From the NCBI RefSeq assembly GCF_002307495.1, contig NZ_NTMR01000010.1, positions 62,001 to 126,000 on the forward strand: a stretch of DNA of 64,000 bases, read 5' to 3'. The notes beneath the pieces were generated by a model. It ran no database searches, had not been told where the DNA came from, and saw nothing but the letters and a program-made list of their open reading frames with translations. Origin of the DNA: Pseudomonas abyssi. GTDB taxonomy: Bacteria; Pseudomonadota; Gammaproteobacteria; Pseudomonadales; Pseudomonadaceae. Position 1 is the stretch's first letter. Each line of letters starts with the position of its first letter. Both the position numbers and the translations under genes were made by a program. Positions 8,437-17,361 of this stretch are shown in pieces.

Positions 8437-9133
8437 GGAACACCAGGCTGTATTCCGTGCTGAGCTGGGTGTACGCCGGATTGTCGGCCACCGCCAGCCG
8501 TTGACCGGACCAGATGCGATTGACGCCACTGCGGGCGATCAGCACCGCGACACCCTCGGCGTCACTGACGGCATCGTCACCTTCCTCACCAAACGCCAGG
8601 GCAATGCCCTGCGCCGGCTGGCCGTCGATCAGCACTTTGAGCCGCACCGGCTGACCGGCGGCCGGAGCCTCGGCATCCAGCGGCAGCAGCTCGAAGGGCT
8701 GCCCCTGTGGCTGGGTTGCCTGCGCGTCCCAGCGCGCAATGTATTTGTGATACTTGACCGCGTTGACCGCCGACTCGGCACCCTCGACCTGGTCCATCGG
8801 CAGGTTCTCGCTGCGGCCATCCGGCAGTCGGCTCCAGATGCCGTTGTTGAAATACAGCGTCAGCACCGACGCCGGCTCGGCGGTTTGCAACCGCACACCG
8901 GCTGCCAGGTCCTCGCGGGCGACAGCCACCGGCTCACCGGCAGCATCGATGGCGCTGACCTGTTCCAGCTTGGCCGGCGGAAAGTCTTCCAGCACGCCGG
9001 CATGCCCGCCAAAGCGGACAGCATAGCCGTTCGCACTGTCGGTCGACTCAAGCCACACGGTATGCGCACTCACCAACGGGCTGAGCAACATCAGAGCGGT
9101 TGCCGCAAGCAGGCTGCGTAGGGGATAAGACAT
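8423..9133 (-). CDS. NikK-like periplasmic protein (DUF4198 family)
   Basis: A 236-residue exported protein. A signal peptide ends at LVSA, leaving a mature protein starting H-T-V-W-L. It belongs to the DUF4198/NikK group, with two beta-sandwich-like halves; the second (about 150-215) resembles a carboxypeptidase regulatory domain (LKVLIDGQPAQGIALAF, SDAEGVAVLIARSG). In nickel/cobalt ECF loci NikK is an auxiliary periplasmic component, probably handing metal to NikLM. An AGGAGT ribosome-binding site precedes the ATG. It lies 24 bp after the TonB-dependent receptor gene. Confidence 0.78.
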   Translation of the reverse strand: MSYPLRSLLAATALMLLSPLVSAHTVWLESTDSANGYAVRFGGHAGVLEDFPPAKLEQVSAIDAAGEPVAVAREDLAAGVRLQTAEPASVLTLYFNNGIWSRLPDGRSENLPMDQVEGAESAVNAVKYHKYIARWDAQATQPQGQPFELLPLDAEAPAAGQPVRLKVLIDGQPAQGIALAFGEEGDDAVSDAEGVAVLIARSGVNRIWSGQRLAVADNPAYTQLSTEYSLVFHAQD

Positions 9134-9157
9134 GGTAAAACTCCTTGTGCGCTAGGG

Positions 9158-11152
9158 TCAGAAACTCGCCTGGATGCCCAGGCTGACGCGGCGGGGCGCG
9201 CCGGTAGCATACCCGATGGTAGAGACGGTGGAGGCATAGACCTTGTCCGTCAGGTTCTCCACCGCCAGATAGGCGCGGTAGCCCGGGGTGCCCGGAACCA
9301 AACAGGACAGCGTGAAGTCGGTCACCCGGTAGCCGCCATCGACCAGTTGATTGCTGGCGTTGACTGCATAATCACCGATATCGCGCAGTACCAGCGAGCC
9401 TTCCCAATCCGGCAGCGGGCGCCAGTTTACCTGCGCGGTAGTGGTGTGGCTGGGCACGCCGGTCACCCGGTTGCCTTCCAGGGCAGCATCACGGTGCTTG
9501 CGAATCTCTGACTGCGCCGTGCCCCAGGCCAGCGACACATCCAGGCTGTCGGTCAGGTACCAGTAGCCCGAGACTTCCACGCCCTGACGCCGGGTCTCGC
9601 CAAAGTTCTCGTAGTCGCCGGCCGGATTGCGGCCGATCTCATCGCTGGAGTCGATACGGTAGGTCGCCAGGTCCAGCCCGAGGTCACGCCAGCTCAGCGT
9701 CATGCCCAGTTCGATCTGACGGAAGACGTTGGGAGAGACGCTGCTCGCGCCGAGCGAATACTTGGCGGTTTCCGGGGCGATGGCAAAGCCCTCGGCCCAG
9801 CTGCCGCGCAGCTCCAGCCAATCCAGTGGCTGCGAGCGAATGCCCAGTTTCGGGCTGGTGTGACTGACCGAGGACATGCGCTCGCACTCCGCCGTGGAGG
9901 TTTGCGCGCCTTCCAGGTCGCAATCCCCGGTGAAGCGGTCCCAGCGCAGCCCCAGGCTGGGCATGAACAGCGGGTGCAGCTGCCACTGCATCTCGCCAAA
10001 GGCCGCCAGGTTGTTCAGACTGAAGCGGCGATCCAGCTCCGGTAGCCCGACCCGCTGGCGGTATTGGGTGTTTTCATACTTCAGGTAGTCAGTGCGTTCA
10101 CGATAGGTTTCGACGCCGGTGACCCAGGTAAGCGACCTGCCCGCCAGTTGGCTATCACCGTTGAGGTTGAAGCCGCCGCCCAGCACATCGCGGTCGTAGG
10201 TTTCCTCGCGCTGGGTCCAGACACCGCTGACCGGCCGGGTAAACCAGCGGCTGAAATCCTGCTGGGTATGGTAGACAAAGCTCAGCAGGCGCACATCGTC
10301 AGCCAGCTGGTAGTTGGCATCCAGGCGCAGGGTTCTGAAGTCCTTTTCGCTGCCGTCGTTCTGCACCTCGCTGTAGACCCCATAAGGGTCACGCTGATAG
10401 TCGGCGTAGGGCAGATAGGACGGGTTGTCTGCCTCGGCATGATGCAGACGGGTCGACAGCGCCACTTCCAGATCAGGGCTGAGATCCAGCGCCCAGCGCC
10501 CAGCCAGGGTCTGGCGATCGGCCTGCGACTGATCGCGGAAACCATCATCATGGACCGCCTGCACCGCCAGGTTGAGGCGCTGGCGCTCGGCCTCAAAGCC
10601 GCCGGCGGCCTGCAGATCCAGCTTGCCGAATTCTGCCGCGCTGATGTCCAGGTCACTGTAGTTGCCACCCCGGCGGCTCTGCAGCGTGACCGTGCCGGCC
10701 CGATTGTAGTTGCCATACAGCGCCGATACCGGGCCACGCAGCACATCGATACGCTCCAGCTCCAGCGGGATGACGACGTTCAAATCGCCGTAACCATCGG
10801 CGTGGGACATGGCCTCGTTGAGCGGAATGCCATCGACGACAAAGCCGATGTCTCCGCCGTGCCCGCCGGCACCAAAGCCGCGCAGCGAGATATTGTCCGC
10901 CACGCCCGGCAGCCCCAGCGTGCTGACATTCATACCCGGCACCTTGCGCAGCAGGCTTTGCACCTGATCAACGTGCGCCTCACGAATCTCGTCAGCGTGC
11001 AGACGGGTGACCGAATAGGCCTGATCGGTGATGTCGACCATGGCCTGGCCCTTGACGGTGATACTGGCCAGCGACAGGGGGTCAGTAGTGGCCAACGCGG
11101 GCAGCGGCAACAACAGGGCAGCCGCTAGCGGCGTAAGACGGGGGAACATCAT
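9158..11152 (-). CDS. TonB-dependent outer membrane receptor, probable nickel/cobalt (metallophore) receptor
   Basis: A 664-residue protein with a signal peptide ending near ALA-TT (about 21), and a plug domain at about 40-150 (VQSLLRKVPGMNV, ISLRGFG, FVVDGIPLNEAM, IDVLRGPVSALYGN). A 22-strand barrel follows, ending in a terminal Phe (GIQASF). Receptors import chelated substrates using TonB energy. It is first in a tight operon with NikK/L/M/Q/O and NikR, and a NikR-like operator lies 70 bp upstream, so the cargo is probably nickel or cobalt bound to a chelator. The plug contains a His/Gly-rich GAGGHGGD and MSHADGYGD, possibly relevant to metal. Confidence 0.88.
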   Translation of the reverse strand: MMFPRLTPLAAALLLPLPALATTDPLSLASITVKGQAMVDITDQAYSVTRLHADEIREAHVDQVQSLLRKVPGMNVSTLGLPGVADNISLRGFGAGGHGGDIGFVVDGIPLNEAMSHADGYGDLNVVIPLELERIDVLRGPVSALYGNYNRAGTVTLQSRRGGNYSDLDISAAEFGKLDLQAAGGFEAERQRLNLAVQAVHDDGFRDQSQADRQTLAGRWALDLSPDLEVALSTRLHHAEADNPSYLPYADYQRDPYGVYSEVQNDGSEKDFRTLRLDANYQLADDVRLLSFVYHTQQDFSRWFTRPVSGVWTQREETYDRDVLGGGFNLNGDSQLAGRSLTWVTGVETYRERTDYLKYENTQYRQRVGLPELDRRFSLNNLAAFGEMQWQLHPLFMPSLGLRWDRFTGDCDLEGAQTSTAECERMSSVSHTSPKLGIRSQPLDWLELRGSWAEGFAIAPETAKYSLGASSVSPNVFRQIELGMTLSWRDLGLDLATYRIDSSDEIGRNPAGDYENFGETRRQGVEVSGYWYLTDSLDVSLAWGTAQSEIRKHRDAALEGNRVTGVPSHTTTAQVNWRPLPDWEGSLVLRDIGDYAVNASNQLVDGGYRVTDFTLSCLVPGTPGYRAYLAVENLTDKVYASTVSTIGYATGAPRRVSLGIQASF

Positions 11153-11221
11153 CAGGCATCCTTATGCGAGGATCGATAACTGCACCACTCGACCGCCCCG
11201 ATAGGAGCAAGCCGAGTGCAA

Positions 11222-11248
11222 GTATGAACAAATTAGCAAAGTTCACAC
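11222..11248. promoter_or_regulatory. Candidate NikR operator upstream of the metal-uptake operon
   Basis: GTATGAAC (11222-11229) and GTTCACAC (11241-11248) form an inverted repeat with an 11-bp spacer, matching at seven of eight positions. The E. coli NikR site is GTATGA-N16-TCATAC (28 bp); this one is GTATGA-N15-TCACAC (27 bp). It lies 70 bp upstream of the receptor start codon, at the head of the operon that ends with nikR. The core promoter was not resolved with confidence. Confidence 0.6.
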
Positions 11249-11367
11249 CAAGTTCCACATTGACGATTTTCAGGGGCCTGCAGACGCACCGCCCCCCAGC
11301 ACGCAGACGCGCCACGCACCACAAAAACGCACAAGGCGATTTTTTTGCACCAATAGCGTGCTACCAA

Positions 11368-12333
11368 TTAGAGAAAACGCCGGACCTGTTGTGGCGTAGT
11401 ACCAAAGGCGCGGCGGAAGGCGGTCGCAAAGTTGGCCGCGCTGGTATAGCCGGCCAGCGCGGCGGCCTCCTCGATGGACAGCCTGCCGGTGGCCAGCGCA
11501 TCGAACGCCTGCTGCAACTTGCGCTGGCGCTGCCAGGCAAACAGCGACATGCCCTGCGCCGCCTTGAACTGCCGCTGCAGGGTACTGGCGCTGGTACCAA
11601 CCTCTTGGGCGATCTGCTCCAGCGACCAGCCATCGGCTGTGTCGTTGATCAGCAGGTCCTGAACCCGGGCAATCAGCCGCTGCTCGTGCGGACGCAGGCT
11701 GCCCGGCACGGCAACGCCCTCGCCGGTCAGCCCGGCGATCACTTCATGAGCCAACTCCAGCGCGCGGCTCTCCTGCTGCAAGTGCGCCAGCAACGGATTG
11801 TCAGTCTGCTGATGCATACAGGCTTCAGCCAGCGCCAGCGCACGCGGCGAAGGCAACCAGCGCTGAACACGCAGATGACTGTTGGCCCCACCCAGCAGCC
11901 CTTGCAGGCTGCGCTGGGCATCAAATCCGCCGCCTTCGAACCAGTCGGGCGTCATGCTGATCGACAACTTGCGGATATGCTGGCCGCGACGCGCACGGCG
12001 ACTGAAGGTGGCCCGCTCGGTCAGGGTGACCGCCATGCCCTCGGGGCGGCGAGCGTCGTGATTAAAGCACGGCGCGCGGTCGTCATAGCTGACATCGCTA
12101 CGCCCCTGCAGAAACAGCACCAGAATAAGCTTGGGATCCACCTCAACGCTGGTCGAAAAGTCTTCCAGCTCGACGCAATCCGAGCAGTGCAGCGCCAGCC
12201 CGGAGCGTAGCCGCTGCCAGCTCAGGCGCCCTCGAAACAGCGGATTGCCTGCCTGCTGCGCCGACACCTGCACCTGTGCTCCAATACGCCGCACCAGTTC
12301 GCTGGCGCCGACCGTGTCCTGACGTTGACCCAC
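11368..12333 (-). CDS. AraC-family transcriptional regulator (PchR-like)
   Basis: A 321-residue protein with a degenerate N-terminal sensing domain and a C-terminal double helix-turn-helix (about 220-320: WSLEQIAQEVGTSASTLQRQFKAAQGMSLFAWQRQRKLQQA, then SIEEAAALAGYTSAANFATAFRRAFG). It is divergent from a FepA/PfeA-type receptor gene and upstream of a second TonB-dependent receptor on its own strand. By analogy with PchR, it probably activates the adjacent siderophore receptor when the ferric siderophore is present. Effector and targets are inferred from position. Confidence 0.87.
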   Translation of the reverse strand: MGQRQDTVGASELVRRIGAQVQVSAQQAGNPLFRGRLSWQRLRSGLALHCSDCVELEDFSTSVEVDPKLILVLFLQGRSDVSYDDRAPCFNHDARRPEGMAVTLTERATFSRRARRGQHIRKLSISMTPDWFEGGGFDAQRSLQGLLGGANSHLRVQRWLPSPRALALAEACMHQQTDNPLLAHLQQESRALELAHEVIAGLTGEGVAVPGSLRPHEQRLIARVQDLLINDTADGWSLEQIAQEVGTSASTLQRQFKAAQGMSLFAWQRQRKLQQAFDALATGRLSIEEAAALAGYTSAANFATAFRRAFGTTPQQVRRFL

Positions 12334-12444
12334 CTGCTACCTCCTGGCATCGCGCAAAGATGACTGCCGGACAAAGAAAGCTGACGCCAGCGCAAAGCGC
12401 ACCAGCATCGCGCTGTGGCAGACTACCCGCCGCATACAGCAAAC

Positions 12445-12463
12445 GCAAATAGTTCGCATTAAT
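12445..12463. promoter_or_regulatory. Possible Fur box upstream of the siderophore receptor
   Basis: The 19-bp stretch beginning GCAAATAGTTCGCATT resembles natural Fur boxes of the GCAAAT-N-N-TTC-N-CATT type and lies about 77 bp upstream of the receptor ATG, between it and the divergent AraC gene. The match is partial; the same site could instead bind the AraC protein. Confidence 0.35.
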
Positions 12464-12539
12464 GGTCGTCAGCCGGTCAGCCGCTGCATCCAGCCGTCCG
12501 ACCCCAACCTTCTCCGCGCACCCAAAGAGGAATCTGCCG

Positions 12540-14759
12540 ATGATTCAGGCACGCCACCTTTCCTGCTTCCGTTACAGCCAACTCACCGCTGCAGTGGTTC
12601 TGGCCCTGGGCCTGCCCGCAGCGCAAGCACAGACCGGCGAAGCGCTGGAACTGGACACCCTGGACGTGATTGCCACCGCCCAGGAAGAACTGAAGCAGGC
12701 GCCCGGCGTCTCCATCATCAACGCCGAGGACATCGCCCGCCAGCCGCCGGCCAACGACATCGCCGAGCTGCTGCGCAAACAGCCTGGCGTCAACCTGACG
12801 GGCAACAGCGGCTCCGGCGCACGTGGCAACAACCGGCAGATCGACATCCGCGGCATGGGCCCGGAGAACACCCTGATTCTGGTCGACGGCAAACCGGTTA
12901 CCTCGCGCAACTCGGTACGCTACGGCTGGCGCGGTGACCGCGATACCCGTGGCGACAGCAACTGGGTACCCGCCGAACAGATTGAACGCATTGAAGTACT
13001 GCGCGGCCCGGCAGCGGCGCGCTATGGCAACGGTGCCGCTGGTGGTGTGGTCAACATCATCACCAAGGGCCCGCAGGCCGAACATCACGGCAACCTGACA
13101 CTGTACAAGAGCATCGCCCAGCATGATGAAGAAGGCGGCAGCGAACGCGCCAACTTTGGCCTCAGCGGCCCGCTGACCGACAACCTCTCTTACCGCGTGT
13201 ACGGCAACGTCGCCAAGTCGGAGATGGATGACCCGGACATCAACGACGGCCACACCGTCCCCAACCAGGCCACCGCAGGCCGTGAAGGCGTGCGCAACAA
13301 GGACATCAACGGCCTGCTCAGCTGGGCGCTGACCGATCGCCAGACGCTGGACCTGGAAGCCGGCTACAGCCGCCAGGGCAACATTTATGCTGGCGACAGC
13401 ATGAACAACGTCGACTCAGCCGCATTGGAAGCTCGACGCTCGCCCTGGCTTGGCCGCGAAACCAACATCATCTATCGCCAGACCTACGCCGTCACCCACC
13501 ACGGCGACTGGGACATCGGCAGCACGCTGAACTATCTGCAGTACGAAAACACCCGCAACCGCCGCCTGCAGGAGGGCCTGGCCGGTGGACCGGAGGGCAG
13601 CATCACCAGTACCGATTTCGGCACCATCGAGCTGGATACCCTGACCGCCCACAGCGAGATCAACCTGCCGCTCAACGGCTGGCTCGACCAGATGCTGACA
13701 CTAGGTGCCGAATGGGTTGACCAGCGCATGGACGACCCCTTCTCCAACACCCAGACCACCACCGAAGCGGGTGAGGTGCCCGGTCTCTCCGGCACTGATC
13801 GCGACACCAAGACCGACGCGCAGATTGCCTCGCTGTTCGTCGAGAGCAACATCGAGCTGCGCCCCGGTACTACCCTGACGCCCGGCCTGCGTTTCGACCA
13901 TCACAGTCTGACCGGCAGCAACTGGAGCCCCTCGCTGAACCTGTCCCAGGCCCTCAACGACGAGTTCACCCTGAAGGCCGGCATCGCCCGCGCCTACAAG
14001 GCGCCCAACCTGTATCAGAGCAACCCCAACTACCTGCTCTACAGCCGCGGCAATGGCTGCTGGGGTGGTGGCGGTGCATGCTACCTGATGGGCAACGAGG
14101 GTCTGGATGCGGAAACCAGCATCAACAAGGAGATCGGCATCGAGTTCCGCCGGGGCGAATGGCTCGCCGGCGTTACCTGGTTCCGCAACGATTACAAGGA
14201 CAAGATCGAATCCGGCCGTAGCGCGGTAACCACCGCCACCGGCGGCAGCAATCCGGCCTACGCCGATGCCGACGTATTCCAGTGGAGCAACGTGCCGGAG
14301 GCCCTGGTCGAGGGGCTGGAAGGCACCCTGAACGTACCGGTCAGTCAGCAGCTCAGCTGGAATACCAACTTCACCTGGATGCTGCGCTCCGAGAACCGCG
14401 AAACCGGCGAGCCGCTGTCGATCATCCCCGAGTACACCATCAACTCAACGCTGGACTGGCAGGTCAGCCAGCCGCTATCGACCCAGGCCACCGTCACCTG
14501 GTACGGCAAGCAGAACCCGGGCAAGCTCGACTACCAGGGTAATGTGCTGACCGGCGACGCGCGCCGCGAGATCTCGCCCTATGCGCTAGTCGGCGTCAGT
14601 GGCCGCTACGCCTTCAGCGACAGCCTGAGCGTGAGCGCCGGCATCAGCAACCTGTTCGACAAGCGCCTGTATCGCGAGGGCAACAGCAACGTCGCCGGCG
14701 CCTACACCTACAACGAGCCGGGCCGGGTCTTCTACACCAGCCTGAGCACCTCGTTCTAG
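12540..14759 (+). CDS. TonB-dependent catecholate siderophore receptor (FepA/PfeA family)
   Basis: A 739-residue outer membrane receptor. A signal peptide ends near AQA-QT (about 27). The plug domain (45-165) is of FepA/PfeA type, with DGKPVTSRNSVRYGWRGDRD and ERIEVLRGPAAARYGNGAAG. The barrel contains a loop with paired cysteines (GNGCWGGGGACYL) and ends in Phe (SLSTSF). It should import ferric enterobactin-like catecholates. I start it at the ATG at 12540, which has AAAGAGGAA about eight bases upstream and gives a clean signal peptide; an ATG 78 bp earlier lacks both. Confidence 0.92.
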   Translation: MIQARHLSCFRYSQLTAAVVLALGLPAAQAQTGEALELDTLDVIATAQEELKQAPGVSIINAEDIARQPPANDIAELLRKQPGVNLTGNSGSGARGNNRQIDIRGMGPENTLILVDGKPVTSRNSVRYGWRGDRDTRGDSNWVPAEQIERIEVLRGPAAARYGNGAAGGVVNIITKGPQAEHHGNLTLYKSIAQHDEEGGSERANFGLSGPLTDNLSYRVYGNVAKSEMDDPDINDGHTVPNQATAGREGVRNKDINGLLSWALTDRQTLDLEAGYSRQGNIYAGDSMNNVDSAALEARRSPWLGRETNIIYRQTYAVTHHGDWDIGSTLNYLQYENTRNRRLQEGLAGGPEGSITSTDFGTIELDTLTAHSEINLPLNGWLDQMLTLGAEWVDQRMDDPFSNTQTTTEAGEVPGLSGTDRDTKTDAQIASLFVESNIELRPGTTLTPGLRFDHHSLTGSNWSPSLNLSQALNDEFTLKAGIARAYKAPNLYQSNPNYLLYSRGNGCWGGGGACYLMGNEGLDAETSINKEIGIEFRRGEWLAGVTWFRNDYKDKIESGRSAVTTATGGSNPAYADADVFQWSNVPEALVEGLEGTLNVPVSQQLSWNTNFTWMLRSENRETGEPLSIIPEYTINSTLDWQVSQPLSTQATVTWYGKQNPGKLDYQGNVLTGDARREISPYALVGVSGRYAFSDSLSVSAGISNLFDKRLYREGNSNVAGAYTYNEPGRVFYTSLSTSF

Positions 14760-14767
14760 GGCGCACG

Positions 14768-14799
14768 GCTCCCGTCAGCGATGATGCGCTGACGGGAGC
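14768..14799. terminator. Hairpin between convergent receptor and yegP genes
   Basis: GCTCCCGTCAGC (14768-14779) pairs with GCTGACGGGAGC (14788-14799), a stem extended by one more pair around a six-base loop. It begins 8 bp after the receptor stop. There is no T-run, so it may act as a weak bidirectional terminator or an mRNA 3' stabiliser. Confidence 0.6.
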
Positions 14800-14809
14800 G
14801 GCAGCCGGC

Positions 14810-15148
14810 TCAGGAGTCGGTCTTGTCCTTTACCTCGGTGCTGCTGCCATTGTGCTTCACCGATTCGATACCCTTCTCGCAACTGGCCGCCGAGGCATAC
14901 ATCTGACTGCTGCCGATCACCTGATGGTTGGCGGCCTTGAGGTTGAAGTAGTGCCGGCCGTCACGCGCTTCCTTGCGCTCGTATCGCGTGTCGTCTGCGC
15001 AATTCTTCTGCACCGAGGCGATGCCGTTCTCGGCGCTGGCGCGCACCGTGTAGAGCTCACTGGTCAAAATCGTTTCGGCGTTGCCGGCCTTGAGGACAAA
15101 GCGAAACTGCCCGTCCGTACTCTTGCTCAGTTCATACCAACCAGCCAT
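14810..15148 (-). CDS. YegP family protein (two DUF1508 repeats)
   Basis: A 112-residue protein of two tandem DUF1508 modules, about residues 5-52 (YELSKSTDGQFRFVLKAGN, ASAENGIASVQKN) and 57-102 (YERKEARDGRHYFNLKAAN, ASCEKGIESVKHN). The family is small, cytosolic, and of unknown biochemical role; it is often reported among stress-responsive genes. The last ten residues are polar and low complexity. An AAGGAGT ribosome-binding site supports the start. Confidence 0.9.
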   Translation of the reverse strand: MAGWYELSKSTDGQFRFVLKAGNAETILTSELYTVRASAENGIASVQKNCADDTRYERKEARDGRHYFNLKAANHQVIGSSQMYASAASCEKGIESVKHNGSSTEVKDKTDS

Positions 15149-15256
15149 AGAAACACTCCTTATCCAACGTCGGTGGACTACCTGAGGCGCCTGCGCCCAT
15201 GCAGGCGACCAGACCAGTATAGACGTGGATATGTGACTGTCTCAGCATCGAGCCAA

Positions 15257-16327
15257 TCAGTCGCCAGGAGACAACGTATTTATGATCGCAGGCGCACCGA
15301 AGCCCGACGCCCCCTCACGTTGCGCGGTGCGCCAGCGTGAGGGGGCAAGGCCAGTCCAGCGCTTGAACGCACGCGAGAAACTGGCGGCCTCGCTATAGCC
15401 CAGCTGCGCGGCAATCGCATCCAGCCCCAGATCACTGTCGCCAAGCAGGCGCTCGGCCAGACGCCCACGGACGCGCTCAACCAGTTGACGAAAGGACTGC
15501 CCCTCGGCCGCCAGCCGCCGGTGCAAGGAGCGCTCCGATATGCCCAAGGTCGCCGCCACCGCTACCGCCGTCGGTGGCTCGCCCGAGTGAATGATCAGCA
15601 CCTGCAACACCTGACGCGCCAGCGGCGACACCACATCTTCCAACCCCTCGCACAACTGACGGCACAGAGCCGCGCAGGCGTTGCGGGTGAGCGCATTGGC
15701 GAGCGGCAGCTCACTGACCAGATCCGCGTCGCCAATCAACACCGCGTTGCTGGCAGCGCCGCTGACGACGGGGCACTCGAAGTAATCTTCATACAGCTCG
15801 ATGGCGGCCGGCCGCGATAACACCAACTCGACGCGCAGCGGGACAAACGGACGCTGCAGCAGCTCGCCGAAGATACGCTTCCAGACTGCCAGACCGCGCT
15901 CGGCAACCATGTCCTGTGCATCCGGCGGCAGCACACTGTGGTCCAGGCTCATGCGCACGCCGCCGTCGAACGGCAGCACCTGCACCGGGCAAATCGACAG
16001 TGTCAGTTCCCGAAACTGCGTGCTGACCAGCAAGGCTTCGTGCAGATTGCGGCAGGCCAGCATGGTGTAGCCCAATATCCCCAGGCTGGTCAGCTGATAG
16101 CAGCCGCCGACCCGAATGCCCAGCCCCGGCTCCGGGTGCTGCGCCACCAGATTGCGGATGACCGCAAGCTCTTGCCAGCGCTGGACTCTGACCCTGCCGC
16201 CGGCACCCAGCATGGCCTCGTCCAGCCCGCTGCCCTGCAGGCAGGCCTGCACCGAGCAACCCAGCGTGCGCGCGGTGCTCAGCAAGTAGCGCACGTTGGT
16301 GGCATCGCGTACCTCTCGCCAATTCAT
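15257..16327 (-). CDS. AraC-family regulator with arabinose-binding-type N-terminal domain
   Basis: A 356-residue protein. Residues 20-210 resemble the AraC-type N-terminal domain of the OruR/ArgR-like group (LGIRVGGCYQLTSLGILGYTMLAC...), and 255-340 hold the double helix-turn-helix (VAATLGISERSLHRRLAAEGQSFRQLV, IAAQLGYSEAASFSRAFKRWTG). It is divergent from the dioxygenase-hydratase operon with 125 bp between starts, so it most likely controls that operon. The effector is unknown. Confidence 0.88.
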   Translation of the reverse strand: MNWREVRDATNVRYLLSTARTLGCSVQACLQGSGLDEAMLGAGGRVRVQRWQELAVIRNLVAQHPEPGLGIRVGGCYQLTSLGILGYTMLACRNLHEALLVSTQFRELTLSICPVQVLPFDGGVRMSLDHSVLPPDAQDMVAERGLAVWKRIFGELLQRPFVPLRVELVLSRPAAIELYEDYFECPVVSGAASNAVLIGDADLVSELPLANALTRNACAALCRQLCEGLEDVVSPLARQVLQVLIIHSGEPPTAVAVAATLGISERSLHRRLAAEGQSFRQLVERVRGRLAERLLGDSDLGLDAIAAQLGYSEAASFSRAFKRWTGLAPSRWRTAQREGASGFGAPAIINTLSPGD

Positions 16328-16452
16328 GCAGACCTCGTGGCAGTTATTGTCATGTCATGGCAGAAACTATCATGGATAGCTGCCGCACACAGAGGCAATC
16401 TTGCCTGGCAGAACACGAACAACAACAAGACAGACGATTGCAGGTAACCGCC

Positions 16453-17361
16453 ATGCCCGAGTTCTTCTTTACCACCGCCAAAAACAACCAGGCCCGCCCC
16501 AGCGAGTACTTCCGCAGCGTACCGGTGGCCGGCTCTCTGGGAGCCGATATCCACGACATCGACCTCAACACCTTAAGCGACGCAGGCCAGGCCGATCTGC
16601 GCCGGGCGCTGATGGACCATGGCGTGCTCTTTATTCGAGACCAGAACCTGAGCGTCGAGCAGCTCGAAGCCGTCACCCTACGCTTCGGCGCATTCGGCAA
16701 GGAACCTTATGTACAGCCGATGGCCGATCATCCGCATGTGGTGCATGTGCTCAAGGAAGCCGGCGAAGGCAGCCCTTTCGTGTTTGGCGGTGCCTGGCAC
16801 AGCGACTGGTCATTTCAGGAGCGCCCGCCAGCCTTCACCCTGCTGTACGGTCATGACGTACCTGAAAGCGGCGGCGACACCCTGTTCAACAATATGTACC
16901 TGGCCTGCGAGTGGCTGTCTCCCACCCTGCGCGATCTGCTGCGCCAGCTCGACGGCATCCACACCCCGGAGTTCGGTTACGGCCCCAAAGCCGCCCACAA
17001 CGCGGGCATCGAGAACATGCAGATCCGCTTTGGCGACAACGTCGACGACGATGTGCGCACCCATCCGATGATCACTCGCCATCCGGAAACCGGCCGCGAG
17101 GTGCTATTCGCCAACCCGGCCTACACCCTCGGCATCGCCGGCATGAAGCCGGAGGAGTCACGTCCGCTGCTGGACTACCTGTTCAGCGTGGCGGCGGCCC
17201 CGGCCTTTACCTGCCGCATGCGCTGGACGCCAGGTACACTGGCGATCTGGGACAACCGCTGCGTTTGGCATCAACCGATCTCCGATTATTTTGGCAAGCG
17301 CCGCGAGATGTTCCGTACCACTGTTGTCGGCGAACAGCCGAGTCGAGGAGACACTGTATGA
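16453..17361 (+). CDS. TauD/TfdA-family Fe(II)/2-oxoglutarate-dependent dioxygenase
   Basis: A 302-residue enzyme of the TauD/TfdA superfamily. The iron-binding H-x-D is H116-S-D118 (AWHSDWSFQ), and the distal His lies in VWHQPISDYFGKRREMFR, followed by the arginines that bind 2-oxoglutarate. Members hydroxylate taurine, 2,4-D, sulfonates, carnitine precursors and other acids; the substrate here is unknown. I chose the ATG at 16453 (AGGTAA upstream, and it starts with the family's N-terminal strand) over one 96 bp earlier. Its TGA overlaps the ATG of the hydratase gene, so the two are translationally coupled. Confidence 0.87.
   Translation: MPEFFFTTAKNNQARPSEYFRSVPVAGSLGADIHDIDLNTLSDAGQADLRRALMDHGVLFIRDQNLSVEQLEAVTLRFGAFGKEPYVQPMADHPHVVHVLKEAGEGSPFVFGGAWHSDWSFQERPPAFTLLYGHDVPESGGDTLFNNMYLACEWLSPTLRDLLRQLDGIHTPEFGYGPKAAHNAGIENMQIRFGDNVDDDVRTHPMITRHPETGREVLFANPAYTLGIAGMKPEESRPLLDYLFSVAAAPAFTCRMRWTPGTLAIWDNRCVWHQPISDYFGKRREMFRTTVVGEQPSRGDTV

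Noticed and set aside
9158-11152. TonB receptor as a B12 (BtuB) receptor with a cobalamin riboswitch
   Set aside because: I found no B12-box-like sequence or riboswitch-sized leader upstream; a NikR-like operator is there instead.
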